Shown: piece after piece, positions 16,776 through 24,717 of the stretch
How the letters are laid out: every line of letters begins with the position of its first letter
Position numbering within the stretch: position 1 is the stretch's first letter
Assembly (NCBI GenBank): GCA_035395685.1
Contig: DAOPBR010000010.1
Location: 1-64,000, forward strand
Direction of reading: 5' to 3'
Source: JAKJGA01 sp029554345
Lineage (GTDB): Bacteria > Spirochaetota > UBA4802 > JAFGJZ01
Length of the DNA stretch: 64,000 bases
Notes under the pieces: generated by a model
The model's input: only the letters and a program-made list of their open reading frames with translations
What the model was told of the DNA's origin: nothing
Databases searched by the model: none
Translations under genes and position numbers: made by a program

Positions 16776-16848
16776 TCCCCTGTAGCTCAGTCGGTAGAGC
16801 AGTTGACTGTTAATCAATTGGTCGCAAGTTCGAGTCTTGCCGGGGGAG
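16776..16848 (+). tRNA. tRNA-Asn (GUU)
   Basis: A 73-base cloverleaf. The acceptor stem is TCCCCTG/CGGGGGA, the D arm contains GCTCAGTCGGTAGAGC, the anticodon loop is CTGTTAA (anticodon GTT) in a GTTGA/TCAAT stem, and the T arm is GCAAG-TTCGAGT-CTTGC. The discriminator base is G, as expected for tRNA-Asn. The 3' CCA is not encoded. It is transcribed alone and is followed by a terminator. Confidence 0.97.
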
Positions 16849-16855
16849 CAGCTTT

Positions 16856-16880
16856 AAACCCCGGACTTCGGGGTTTTTTT
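16856..16880 (+). terminator. terminator after tRNA-Asn
   Basis: An 8-bp stem AAACCCCG/CGGGGTTT with a 5-base loop and a run of T lies 7 bases after the tRNA. It also lies immediately beyond the stop codon of the GH30 gene on the other strand, and could work in both directions. Confidence 0.8.
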
Positions 16881-18324
16881 ATTTCTTTCCTTTTTTTATT
16901 ATAAGAGTCGCAAAGCTTTTTGGCAGCATCACAATTGAATACAACTTACCTTCAATATTTCCTATAACTATACGTTTATTTGAACTATCATTTAAAAGTT
17001 CGACTACAATGGTACCATCGGGCTGCAAAAAGCTGACTACCTCATCAAAAGAACCCTCTGGCTCTAGATATTTTGATCCTGTCGGTATATAACGGCTGAA
17101 ATGTTCAAACGCTCTGAACATAGGAGTGTATATGATCTCTTTGGTTTTCGTATTTATAACAACGGCACTATTCTGAGGCCAACGCTTTATTTTATCATTA
17201 TTCTTTCCATGCTGATCAAGAATAATATTCCATAGCATATAACTTTCAGCTCCATTTGAAAAATAACTTTTCATACGCATCCAAGTATACGCAGCGTAGT
17301 CAAAATCATTAGCAGCATGTTCCGGATCGAAACCAGGCTTCCAATGCCAGTTACCGCAATCAGTTTCCGTCTGCATGATAGGAATACCAGGATGATTTTT
17401 TATAATATCCGGCATCTGCTGATCAGCATCCCATTGAAGTCCGATAATTCCGACGTACTTTTTGGCATCAGCATCGTCCAGTACAGTTTTAACAAAAGTA
17501 TTATACCTATTATCATTAAATGTGCCGAGCATGATCCGTGTTGATAGTTTACGTTCTGCAAAGGTCGGGCCCATAAAGTCTTTGATAAAAGTTCGGAATT
17601 GTTCAGGCGTCCATCCGCCGTTGGGATAACCTGTTACAACCACAGGTTCATTTTGAACGGCAACTGATGTAATTTCCATACCCAGCCTTCCATACTCTTC
17701 AGCAAACTTTGCCAAGTAAAGAGCATAAGCTTTGTAATATTCGGGATGATCAATAAAATTTCCGGCCTCATAATTGTTGTTATCTTTCATCCAGATCGGA
17801 GGAGTCCAAGCAGATCCCCAAAGCTTAATGTCAGGGCGTATAGACTGTACCGCCTTAATAAATGGAATCAGATATTTTTTATCGCGCTTCAAAGTAAAAT
17901 TTTTCATTTCGAAATCGTCTTTGATTGGTGCAAGCGTGTATCGTTCGAGCGCGTAATCGCTCGCACCAATGGGAATTCTACCATAAGAAAGATTAGCTTC
18001 ATCCGTGCTGAAAACCGATTTAAGAATTTTGTCTCTGTCACTTTTATCAAGAACGCATAAAGTTTCCCAACCATGTTCATTAAATGCCCCGCCAAAACCA
18101 GATATCACCTGCTTCGTCTCAGATGTCCTAACGGTGAAGCCTGCTTTTCCTGACGTCACAGACTCAACAAGATTGTTTTCTTCTGAGCGAATCACATCAC
18201 CGTAAGTAATAATATAAGTTATGATATCATTCAACTCTTCCCTTTCTGATTCATCCTTAATTTTTGAACAGGCTAAGCAAATAGCACAAAGAACAATAAT
18301 AATTATATTTAAATAACTTTTCAT
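16879..18324 (-). CDS. glycoside hydrolase family 30 lipoprotein
   Basis: A 481-residue lipoprotein. The start is placed at the Met of MKSYLNIIIIVL (18324), directly before the hydrophobic signal; no ribosome site is clear. Lipobox LAC has its Cys near residue 19. The catalytic (beta/alpha)8 domain spans about 70-400, with ISGFGGAFNEHGW, YGRIPIGASDY, LWGSAWTPPIWMK, acid/base Glu in VAVQNEP (about 226) and nucleophile Glu in MQTETDCGNW (about 321). A beta domain finishes the protein. GH30 enzymes cleave beta-glucosyl, beta-1,6-glucan or xylan links; the motifs look closer to the glucosylceramidase-like subfamilies, but the substrate is uncertain. It is probably at the cell surface or in the periplasm. 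Confidence 0.88.
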   Translation of the reverse strand: MKSYLNIIIIVLCAICLACSKIKDESEREELNDIITYIITYGDVIRSEENNLVESVTSGKAGFTVRTSETKQVISGFGGAFNEHGWETLCVLDKSDRDKILKSVFSTDEANLSYGRIPIGASDYALERYTLAPIKDDFEMKNFTLKRDKKYLIPFIKAVQSIRPDIKLWGSAWTPPIWMKDNNNYEAGNFIDHPEYYKAYALYLAKFAEEYGRLGMEITSVAVQNEPVVVTGYPNGGWTPEQFRTFIKDFMGPTFAERKLSTRIMLGTFNDNRYNTFVKTVLDDADAKKYVGIIGLQWDADQQMPDIIKNHPGIPIMQTETDCGNWHWKPGFDPEHAANDFDYAAYTWMRMKSYFSNGAESYMLWNIILDQHGKNNDKIKRWPQNSAVVINTKTKEIIYTPMFRAFEHFSRYIPTGSKYLEPEGSFDEVVSFLQPDGTIVVELLNDSSNKRIVIGNIEGKLYSIVMLPKSFATLIIKKGKK

Positions 18325-18476
18325 ATTAATAATTTTTTTAATCACAAATAGATTATAAGTCAACACGGATATAATTTATTTTTTAACAGTTCAACTAATG
18401 TTCTCATAACCGAATTATTACAACATCCCCAAGTCAACGCTCTCTTTCGCATGTAAATCCGCATTAAAATCCGGAC

Positions 18477-18505
18477 TTGAAATAATTCATTATATGATTT
18501 ATAAT
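18477..18505 (+). promoter_or_regulatory. promoter of the hybrid kinase gene
   Basis: TTGAAA (18477-18482), a 17-base spacer and a consensus TATAAT (18500-18505) lie 85 bases before the TTG start. The best promoter match in the window. Confidence 0.65.
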
Positions 18506-18589
18506 ATATCAACTAAGAAATTAAAAAACTTTAGTTCCGATAAATCACTGTATTTCCGAAGTTAATTTTTCTGATATGGAGGAAAGTAT

Positions 18590-21241
18590 TTGAGCATAAA
18601 GAAAGATCTTTCGATTTGCGGTTTTCTATTTGAAAACCATCCTGCAGTTATGCTCATTATTGATTCTGCAACTGGAAATATCGCGGATGCAAATCGTGCG
18701 GCTGTACAATTTTACGGCTGGTCAAAAGAATTATTACAGAATATGAATATTCTGGAAATAAATACTCTCACCAAAGATGAAATTTTCAATTCAATGATAA
18801 AAGCATCAGAAAATAGGCAAGTTCAATTTGAATTCAAACATCGTTGCGCTGACGGATCTATTAAGGATGTAGAAATCTGGAGCGGCTCGATTACACTTAA
18901 CGGAAAGAATTACCTTCATTCAATCATTCATGATATAACAGAACGCAAGAAATCCGAATCAGCATTGATTGAAAGCGAAGATAAATTCCGCTGTATTGTA
19001 GAATCTTCACCGATTGCAAAGTATTTTTACAGACTTGAAAATAATAAACTCATTCTAACAGGAGCAAATCCTTCAGCAGACCGGATTATCGGCATCAGCC
19101 ACAAGAGCCTTATCGGAAAAACAATTGAGGAAGCATTTCCGGCTTTAGCAAATACCGAAATACCGGAAATGTACCGCAAAATAGCGAAAGGTGAATTGAG
19201 CACTCAGCATTTTGAAGTTCCTTACAGTGACGGCCGCTTTCAGGGAGAATACGACGTAACAGCTTTCAAAACAGGTCCGAATTCAATAGCAGTTGATTTC
19301 ACGGAAATATCGGACAGAAAAAAGATGGAACGTGCACTAATTGAAGCAAAAGATAGAGCGGAAGAAAACGAAGAACAGCTACGTGCCATTTTTAACAACT
19401 CAAAAGACGCAATTGTCATTTCAAAAAAAGGTATTGTCGTATTAGTTAACAATTCCTATCTCGAATTGTTCGGTTATTCTAAACCCGATGAAATAATCGG
19501 AAGATCGATTCTCACGAATATAGCGCCCAGCGAAGTGAACAAGATTAAAGATTTTATTGCCAGAAGATACTCTGGTCTTGAAGCACCGTATTATTATGAA
19601 TCCATAGGACTTCGTATTAACGGCACAGAATTCCCTTTTGAAGTAAACGTCGGGATGTATGAATTGAATGGAGAAAAATATTCTGTCGGCATTGTCAGAG
19701 ATATAACTGAAAGGAAAATGTCTGAGACTGCTTTGAAAAATTCAGAAGAAAAATTTGCAAAAGCGTTTCTTGCCAGTCCGGATATATTATTTATAACTTC
19801 TCTTGAAAATGGAATTATAACTGAGATAAACGAAAGAACAGAAAAAATACTCGGATATAACAGAGATGAAATTGTCGGCAAATCTCCAAAAGAACTAAAC
19901 CTATGGGAAGACCTTTCACTTCGAGATAAATATATTGAACAAATACGTAAGAAAGGAAGCATACATGATTTTGATGCTAACTTTATTACAAAAACTGGGG
20001 ATATTGTAAATTCACTTTTATCTGCAGAACTCATTGAACTGCATGGCGAGAAGTTCATTCTCGGAACAATTCGCGATATAACCGAGCGTAAAAAAATGGA
20101 AGAAGAGATGCAGCGTTCACAAAAACTCGAATCCCTTGCATCTCTCGCCGGAGGCATTGCTCACGATTTCAACAATCTTCTCGGCGGAATTTTCGGATAT
20201 ATTGAATTAGCGGAAGAAATGGCAACCGACCATCAACTTAAAGATTATTTACATAAATCAATATCTGCTATCGAAAGGGCACGCGACTTATCACGGCAGA
20301 TGATTACATTTGCAAAAGGAGGAACTCCGAAACAATCGGTAGGACACCTGTTTCCATATTTAGCTGATACCGTTAAATTCGCGCTAAGCGGTTCAAACGT
20401 ATCATTCGAATTCGACATTGCAAATGATTTGTGGATGAGTTATTTTGACAAGAATCAGATTGGGCAGATCATTGACAATATAGTTATTAATGCAAAACAA
20501 GCCATGCCGGAAGGCGGAAAACTTATAGTTTCAGCAAAAAATGCCGAATTATCTGAAAACGAGCACCCCATTTTAAAATCAGGCAAATATGTTAATATCT
20601 CAATAAAAGATAACGGAAGCGGAATTAGCAAAGATGTTATACAGCGCATATTTGATCCGTTTTTTACTACCAAGCAGACTGGTCACGGTCTCGGTCTCTC
20701 TACATGTTATTCAATAATAAAAAAACACGGCGGTTCAATTGATGTTGAGTCTAAAATAAATGAAGGAAGCACATTTCATATCCTTCTGCCTGCTGCAACT
20801 GGAGTTGCTATCGAACCCGAGAATAAGCAAACCGTTTCATTTAAAGGACAAGGAATTTTTGTTATTATGGATGACGAAGAAATTATGAGAGAAGTTATCG
20901 GCGATATGGTTAAGTCATTGGGTTACACTATAGAACTTTGTCATAACGGCAATACAACAATTGATTTTTTCAAGAATGAAATAGAAAGTGGAAAAAGTAT
21001 TGCCGGAGCAATACTAGACTTGACTATTCCAGGAAGCATGGGCGGAAAAGAAGCTGTTTCTTTACTTAAAGAGATAAGTCCAGAAACTGTTTTTCTCGCT
21101 ACAAGCGGCAATTCCGAGGATGTGGTCATTTCAAGACCTAAAGAATTCGGATTTTCGGCAAGCATAGCCAAGCCTTTTAAAAAATCTGAACTCATGGATC
21201 TTTTACAAAAATATATGAATCCGGAATCAGCTAAACCTTAA
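18590..21241 (+). CDS. PAS multi-sensor hybrid histidine kinase
   Basis: An 883-residue cytoplasmic kinase with no transmembrane segment. The start is TTG 18590, preceded by GGAGGAAA; no ATG suits. Four PAS domains with PAC ends lie at about 8-120, 130-245, 260-377 and 385-502, each closing with a D(I/F)T/TEI-type motif. The HisKA domain has its phospho-acceptor in GGIAHDFNN (H525). The ATPase has VINAKQAM (N-box), DNGSGIS (G1) and GHGLGLS (G2). A receiver (755-880) has DD 761-762, phospho-acceptor D810 and K861. No DNA-binding regulator is adjacent, so the receiver may be an internal modulator or pass to a separate HPt. It is convergent with the MCP gene; the ends overlap by 11 bases. Confidence 0.92.
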   Translation: MSIKKDLSICGFLFENHPAVMLIIDSATGNIADANRAAVQFYGWSKELLQNMNILEINTLTKDEIFNSMIKASENRQVQFEFKHRCADGSIKDVEIWSGSITLNGKNYLHSIIHDITERKKSESALIESEDKFRCIVESSPIAKYFYRLENNKLILTGANPSADRIIGISHKSLIGKTIEEAFPALANTEIPEMYRKIAKGELSTQHFEVPYSDGRFQGEYDVTAFKTGPNSIAVDFTEISDRKKMERALIEAKDRAEENEEQLRAIFNNSKDAIVISKKGIVVLVNNSYLELFGYSKPDEIIGRSILTNIAPSEVNKIKDFIARRYSGLEAPYYYESIGLRINGTEFPFEVNVGMYELNGEKYSVGIVRDITERKMSETALKNSEEKFAKAFLASPDILFITSLENGIITEINERTEKILGYNRDEIVGKSPKELNLWEDLSLRDKYIEQIRKKGSIHDFDANFITKTGDIVNSLLSAELIELHGEKFILGTIRDITERKKMEEEMQRSQKLESLASLAGGIAHDFNNLLGGIFGYIELAEEMATDHQLKDYLHKSISAIERARDLSRQMITFAKGGTPKQSVGHLFPYLADTVKFALSGSNVSFEFDIANDLWMSYFDKNQIGQIIDNIVINAKQAMPEGGKLIVSAKNAELSENEHPILKSGKYVNISIKDNGSGISKDVIQRIFDPFFTTKQTGHGLGLSTCYSIIKKHGGSIDVESKINEGSTFHILLPAATGVAIEPENKQTVSFKGQGIFVIMDDEEIMREVIGDMVKSLGYTIELCHNGNTTIDFFKNEIESGKSIAGAILDLTIPGSMGGKEAVSLLKEISPETVFLATSGNSEDVVISRPKEFGFSASIAKPFKKSELMDLLQKYMNPESAKP

Positions 21242-23264
21242 ACAAAGATATCATCTGCTGAAGTTCTTCTGTAATTCTAACAAGATTCTCTGAACTTTCC
21301 GCGATTTTCACAGCATTTTCCGAATCTTCAGAATGCTTTCCGGAAAAACTGTTTAAAACAGTCATAACTTCAGAAATTGCGTCTTTCTGCTGTTCCATCG
21401 CTTGCTGTATTTCCGAAGATCCTTTTGAAAGCAGACCGACTTGAGACATGATTGTCTCTTTCATATCTTTTTCTGAATCATTGATTTCGGCAATACTTCT
21501 TGAACTTGAAACAATACTCGAAACAAATTTCATAATATTAGTCATTTTTCTCTGTGTATCATCAATCAAATGACGGCTTGCAGTTATCAGTTCATTATTT
21601 CTCTGAATAAGATTTCCAATATCCTTGGTACTCTGAGAAGTCTGATCAGCAAGTTTAGAGATTTCTTCAGCGACTACAGCGAATCCTCTGCCGTGCTCCC
21701 CTGCACGTGCCGCTTCAATTGAAGCATTAAGGGAAAGAAGATTCGTTTGCTCAGATATGTCTGTAATTATTCCGATGATATTCATCATATCATTTGAGCT
21801 TTTTACGATTTCATCCATAGATTTCTCCATAGATATCAGAGAATTATTTCCATCATCCGTTTCGGAGCTCATACCTTTTGCAATAACATCATTGTCAGAA
21901 ACAATTGATTCAGATTTTTCAATAAACGAAGCAAGCTGCTTGATTGTCTCAATAAAACCTTTTAAAAGTTTTTCCTGAGATTCTGCCTCTTTTGTAACAT
22001 CATCCATTTTAGCGGATATTTCCTCAAAAGTAGCAGCTATTTCCTCCACAGAAGCGGCTTGGTTTTGGGCGGTATCCGAATAATGGATCATACTTTCAGA
22101 AAGAATTTTCGATGAAGTTCCGACTGAATTCGAGATTCTTCGCAAACGAGATATTATATCAGCAAGAAATACACGGTATTCTGAAAGTTCAGAACCAAGA
22201 TCACCCATAGTTTTTTTTAATTCTAATGATGAATCACTTGTCAAATCACCCGACTTCATCTTTTTGAAAAAAGAAATAAGACCGGAAAACTGCGTCTTTG
22301 CTTTTCTGGTACCGAAAACATAAAGAATAAGAGGGAATATGATCATCACGACTAATGCGCCGGCAAGAGAAAGAAAGGCAAGCCTGTAAAGCGGAGCGAC
22401 AATATCTTTCTTAGGTGTAATATCAATAAGCCTGTATCCTATGCGCTTAAGAGGAACCGATACAATTTCACATTCACTGTTATTTACTTTGCATATTTCT
22501 GAAAATATTTCTGTTTTGCTCGATTTAATCTTTTCATACACGTCATCACCTGAAAATTCAGAGAATTTCTTGTTTGATAAACTCATATCGCTTGCAAGCT
22601 GAATGACGCCGTTTGGATCAATTATATAAGTTGTATTACCTTCAAATCCGTTTTTATTAGAAATCATTTCGGAAACTTCTTTAAGACTTACTCCCACGCC
22701 TGCAACGCCGAGAGGTGAATTTTCTTCTCCAACCCGGGCATTAACAAAGAGAAAAGTATCCTTGAGATTATCATTCCAATCAACATTCAGATCAATTTTA
22801 ACTTTTTTCGGGAAAAAATCAAAAAACCAAGAATCATCAGGTTTATTTTTATCCACAGTTTGAAGAATTTTGCCGTTGTTAATATAGTAATTATTTGTTG
22901 AAAGGCTTACAGCAAATACTGTAAAATAGTTCGCTTTATCGACAACATCCGTAAGACGCTGTTTTACAAACTTTCCTTCGTTTTGATTCTTTTCTCCGCC
23001 TTTAAACCAGCTTATAAGAACCGGATCGTCTGCAAGTAGTATAGAAGTTTCGATAGCTTTAAGTATTCTGATCTCTGCTATTTCAGCTTTCATTATTGCA
23101 AAATTCTTAAGCTCGGTGTCCTCCATGCGCCCGAGGATGATAGTTCTGGCAGCAGTATAATTGAGAACACCTGTTATAATTACAGAAAGAAAAAGACATA
23201 AAGCAGCAATTCTTATGATTTTTGAAAAAACGCCAATATCAAAATTGCTTTTTTTTTCGGGCAT
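21231..23264 (-). CDS. methyl-accepting chemotaxis protein with periplasmic sensor
   Basis: A 677-residue inner membrane receptor. TM1 is about residues 17-36 and TM2 about 293-318. The 250 residues between them look like a double Cache domain (AGVGVSLKEVSEMI, YIIDPNGVIQLASDM), which binds small ligands such as amino or organic acids. A cytoplasmic linker (320-390) is followed by the signalling domain (400-677). The signalling tip is intact: NLLSLNASIEAARAGEHG, then RGFAVVAEEISKLADQ. It would cluster with CheW/CheA, which are not in the window. A small hairpin (23310-23331) lies in its upstream region. Confidence 0.93.
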   Translation of the reverse strand: MPEKKSNFDIGVFSKIIRIAALCLFLSVIITGVLNYTAARTIILGRMEDTELKNFAIMKAEIAEIRILKAIETSILLADDPVLISWFKGGEKNQNEGKFVKQRLTDVVDKANYFTVFAVSLSTNNYYINNGKILQTVDKNKPDDSWFFDFFPKKVKIDLNVDWNDNLKDTFLFVNARVGEENSPLGVAGVGVSLKEVSEMISNKNGFEGNTTYIIDPNGVIQLASDMSLSNKKFSEFSGDDVYEKIKSSKTEIFSEICKVNNSECEIVSVPLKRIGYRLIDITPKKDIVAPLYRLAFLSLAGALVVMIIFPLILYVFGTRKAKTQFSGLISFFKKMKSGDLTSDSSLELKKTMGDLGSELSEYRVFLADIISRLRRISNSVGTSSKILSESMIHYSDTAQNQAASVEEIAATFEEISAKMDDVTKEAESQEKLLKGFIETIKQLASFIEKSESIVSDNDVIAKGMSSETDDGNNSLISMEKSMDEIVKSSNDMMNIIGIITDISEQTNLLSLNASIEAARAGEHGRGFAVVAEEISKLADQTSQSTKDIGNLIQRNNELITASRHLIDDTQRKMTNIMKFVSSIVSSSRSIAEINDSEKDMKETIMSQVGLLSKGSSEIQQAMEQQKDAISEVMTVLNSFSGKHSEDSENAVKIAESSENLVRITEELQQMISLFKV

Positions 23265-23504
23265 ATCAGTTCACCTTTTCGCAATAGTTATCCCCTCACC
23301 CTAGAAAAAGCATACTGCAAAAGCAGAATGCCGAACAGATATTTATTTATGTATTTCAATCCTTGCGGATTTCAAATATCTTTTATCAGCTAATTTTATT
23401 TTTTAGCAAAGTCAACTTGTTTTTTTAAAAAGTATTTATACTCTAGAAGAATTTAAAAAGGGCATTTAAATTCGTGATCGGCTGCCTTATACCGACGAAC
23501 AAAG

Positions 23505-23536
23505 AAACAAAAACCGGCATTACCCGGTTTTTGTTT
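23505..23536 (-). terminator. trxA terminator
   Basis: A perfect 13-bp stem (23505-23517 with 23524-23536) with a 6-base loop and a T-rich 3' arm on the minus strand, 16 bases after the trxA stop. The rest of 23265-23504 contains no gene. Confidence 0.85.
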
Positions 23537-23551
23537 ATAATCAATTCATAC

Positions 23552-23860
23552 TTATGAGAGTTTCTGAATTAAAACAGGCTCAGGCTGTACTCCAACCATT
23601 TTTTCAACAACCTGTCCCTTTTCAAATAATATTAATGTCGGAATCGAAGATATTGAGTATTTCTCAGCAATATCCGGCGACTCATCGGTATTAACTTTTA
23701 CAATTTTAGCTTTTACCGAAGGAGCTACTTTTTCCAGAATAGGCCCCTGCATACGGCAAGGTCCGCACCATGGCGCCCAAAAATCCACTAAGACTTTTCC
23801 TTCCGCTTTCAGTACTGCGCTTTCAAAATCAGACGACTTTATTTCAGTAACATTTCCCAT
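23552..23860 (-). CDS. trxA: thioredoxin
   Basis: A 102-residue cytoplasmic thioredoxin of normal length. The active site is DFWAPWCGPCRMQGP (C32, C35), and the cis-Pro loop is SISSIPTLILFEKG. It reduces protein disulphides, for example in ribonucleotide reductase. ATG 23860 is preceded by AAGGAG. It is monocistronic, with its own promoter and terminator; no thioredoxin reductase gene is near. Confidence 0.96.
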   Translation of the reverse strand: MGNVTEIKSSDFESAVLKAEGKVLVDFWAPWCGPCRMQGPILEKVAPSVKAKIVKVNTDESPDIAEKYSISSIPTLILFEKGQVVEKMVGVQPEPVLIQKLS

Positions 23861-23887
23861 TTGTTTCTCCTTCTATCAATATTTAAT

Positions 23888-23915
23888 AATTTAGCATATA
23901 AAGACAATTTGTCAA
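23888..23915 (-). promoter_or_regulatory. trxA promoter
   Basis: On the minus strand TTGACA (23915-23910) and an extended -10 TGCTAAATT (hexamer TAAATT, 23893-23888) are 16 bases apart, 28 bases upstream of the trxA start. Confidence 0.6.
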
Positions 23916-24008
23916 TAAAACTTGACGTAAAGCTTACTTAATTTTTCTTTCAGCTATGAGATTTTATGCCGACAATCAGATGAGTGCATATTATTATCGA
24001 GGTATCCA

Positions 24009-24665
24009 ATGAAGAAAATATTCATAGCCGCTGCATTGCTATTATCTTGTTTTATCCGTTCTAATGCTCAAAATGCAGCTGAAACTCCGACAAAACCTGC
24101 TGATGGTCCAAAAACCGAAGCACCTGTATCAACTGTTGAACCGGATAAAAAGGAAAATGAGAAAACAACAAATTCTCTGCCGTCAGGATATGCAGAAACG
24201 GCATGGAATGAAGAATATAAAACTGTAAAAGATAAAATTAAGGGCAAAATTGTCTACTCTGATGAAGACCGAATTATTATCAGCAAAGAAAACGGTCTTA
24301 CATATAAATACGGTTTTTTCTACATTGATCCGGAAAAAGTAAAGGATATGCCGAATGCAGGAAATCCTGCACGTCTATTTTATTGCGTAATAGAATTTCC
24401 ATACATAGCATTGGATGAAGTCAAGAATAAAGTTAAAGAAAAATATGGTGAACCCGTTGGTGAAAATGTTAAACGGAATAAAGGAGCCGTTTATTGGGAC
24501 TCGGAAAAAACTTCTGTAGTGATATGGGTTGATGAATATGAAAAGAAACCATACAGCCGCAAAATCATTTATTTCAGCAAGGATATCATTAACGAACTAA
24601 AAGATTATAAATTCAGACTTTTTAATCAGAAAGAACTTGAAGTTATAAAAAACTTTCTACCTTAA
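24009..24665 (+). CDS. exported protein of unknown function
   Basis: A 218-residue protein with a signal peptide (MKKIFIAAALLLSCFIRSNA). It could be cut after SNA by signal peptidase I, or it could be a lipoprotein through LLSC; the former leaves a better mature end. Residues 22-60 are a low-complexity Pro/Glu/Lys/Thr linker. Residues 60-218 form a compact domain with alternating Tyr/Trp strands (YKYGFFYIDPEKVKDM, YWDSEKTSVVIWVDEYEKK). No family is recognised. It stands alone, divergent from trxA and convergent with the pseudo-kinase gene. Confidence 0.65.
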   Translation: MKKIFIAAALLLSCFIRSNAQNAAETPTKPADGPKTEAPVSTVEPDKKENEKTTNSLPSGYAETAWNEEYKTVKDKIKGKIVYSDEDRIIISKENGLTYKYGFFYIDPEKVKDMPNAGNPARLFYCVIEFPYIALDEVKNKVKEKYGEPVGENVKRNKGAVYWDSEKTSVVIWVDEYEKKPYSRKIIYFSKDIINELKDYKFRLFNQKELEVIKNFLP

Positions 24666-24717
24666 CATATTTTCACATTTATTTCAACAGTATCCAGAAG
24701 ACGTCCGTTAACACGTT

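Noticed and set aside
16776..18324. A tRNA-Asn integration site with the GH30 gene as an island
   Set aside because: No integrase, no repeat of the tRNA 3' end and no change of base composition was seen nearby.
23380..23412. A possible sigma28 promoter (TAAA...GCTGATAA on the minus strand) for the MCP gene
   Set aside because: The spacing between the boxes is about 11 bases instead of about 15, and the region is AT-rich, so the match is weak.
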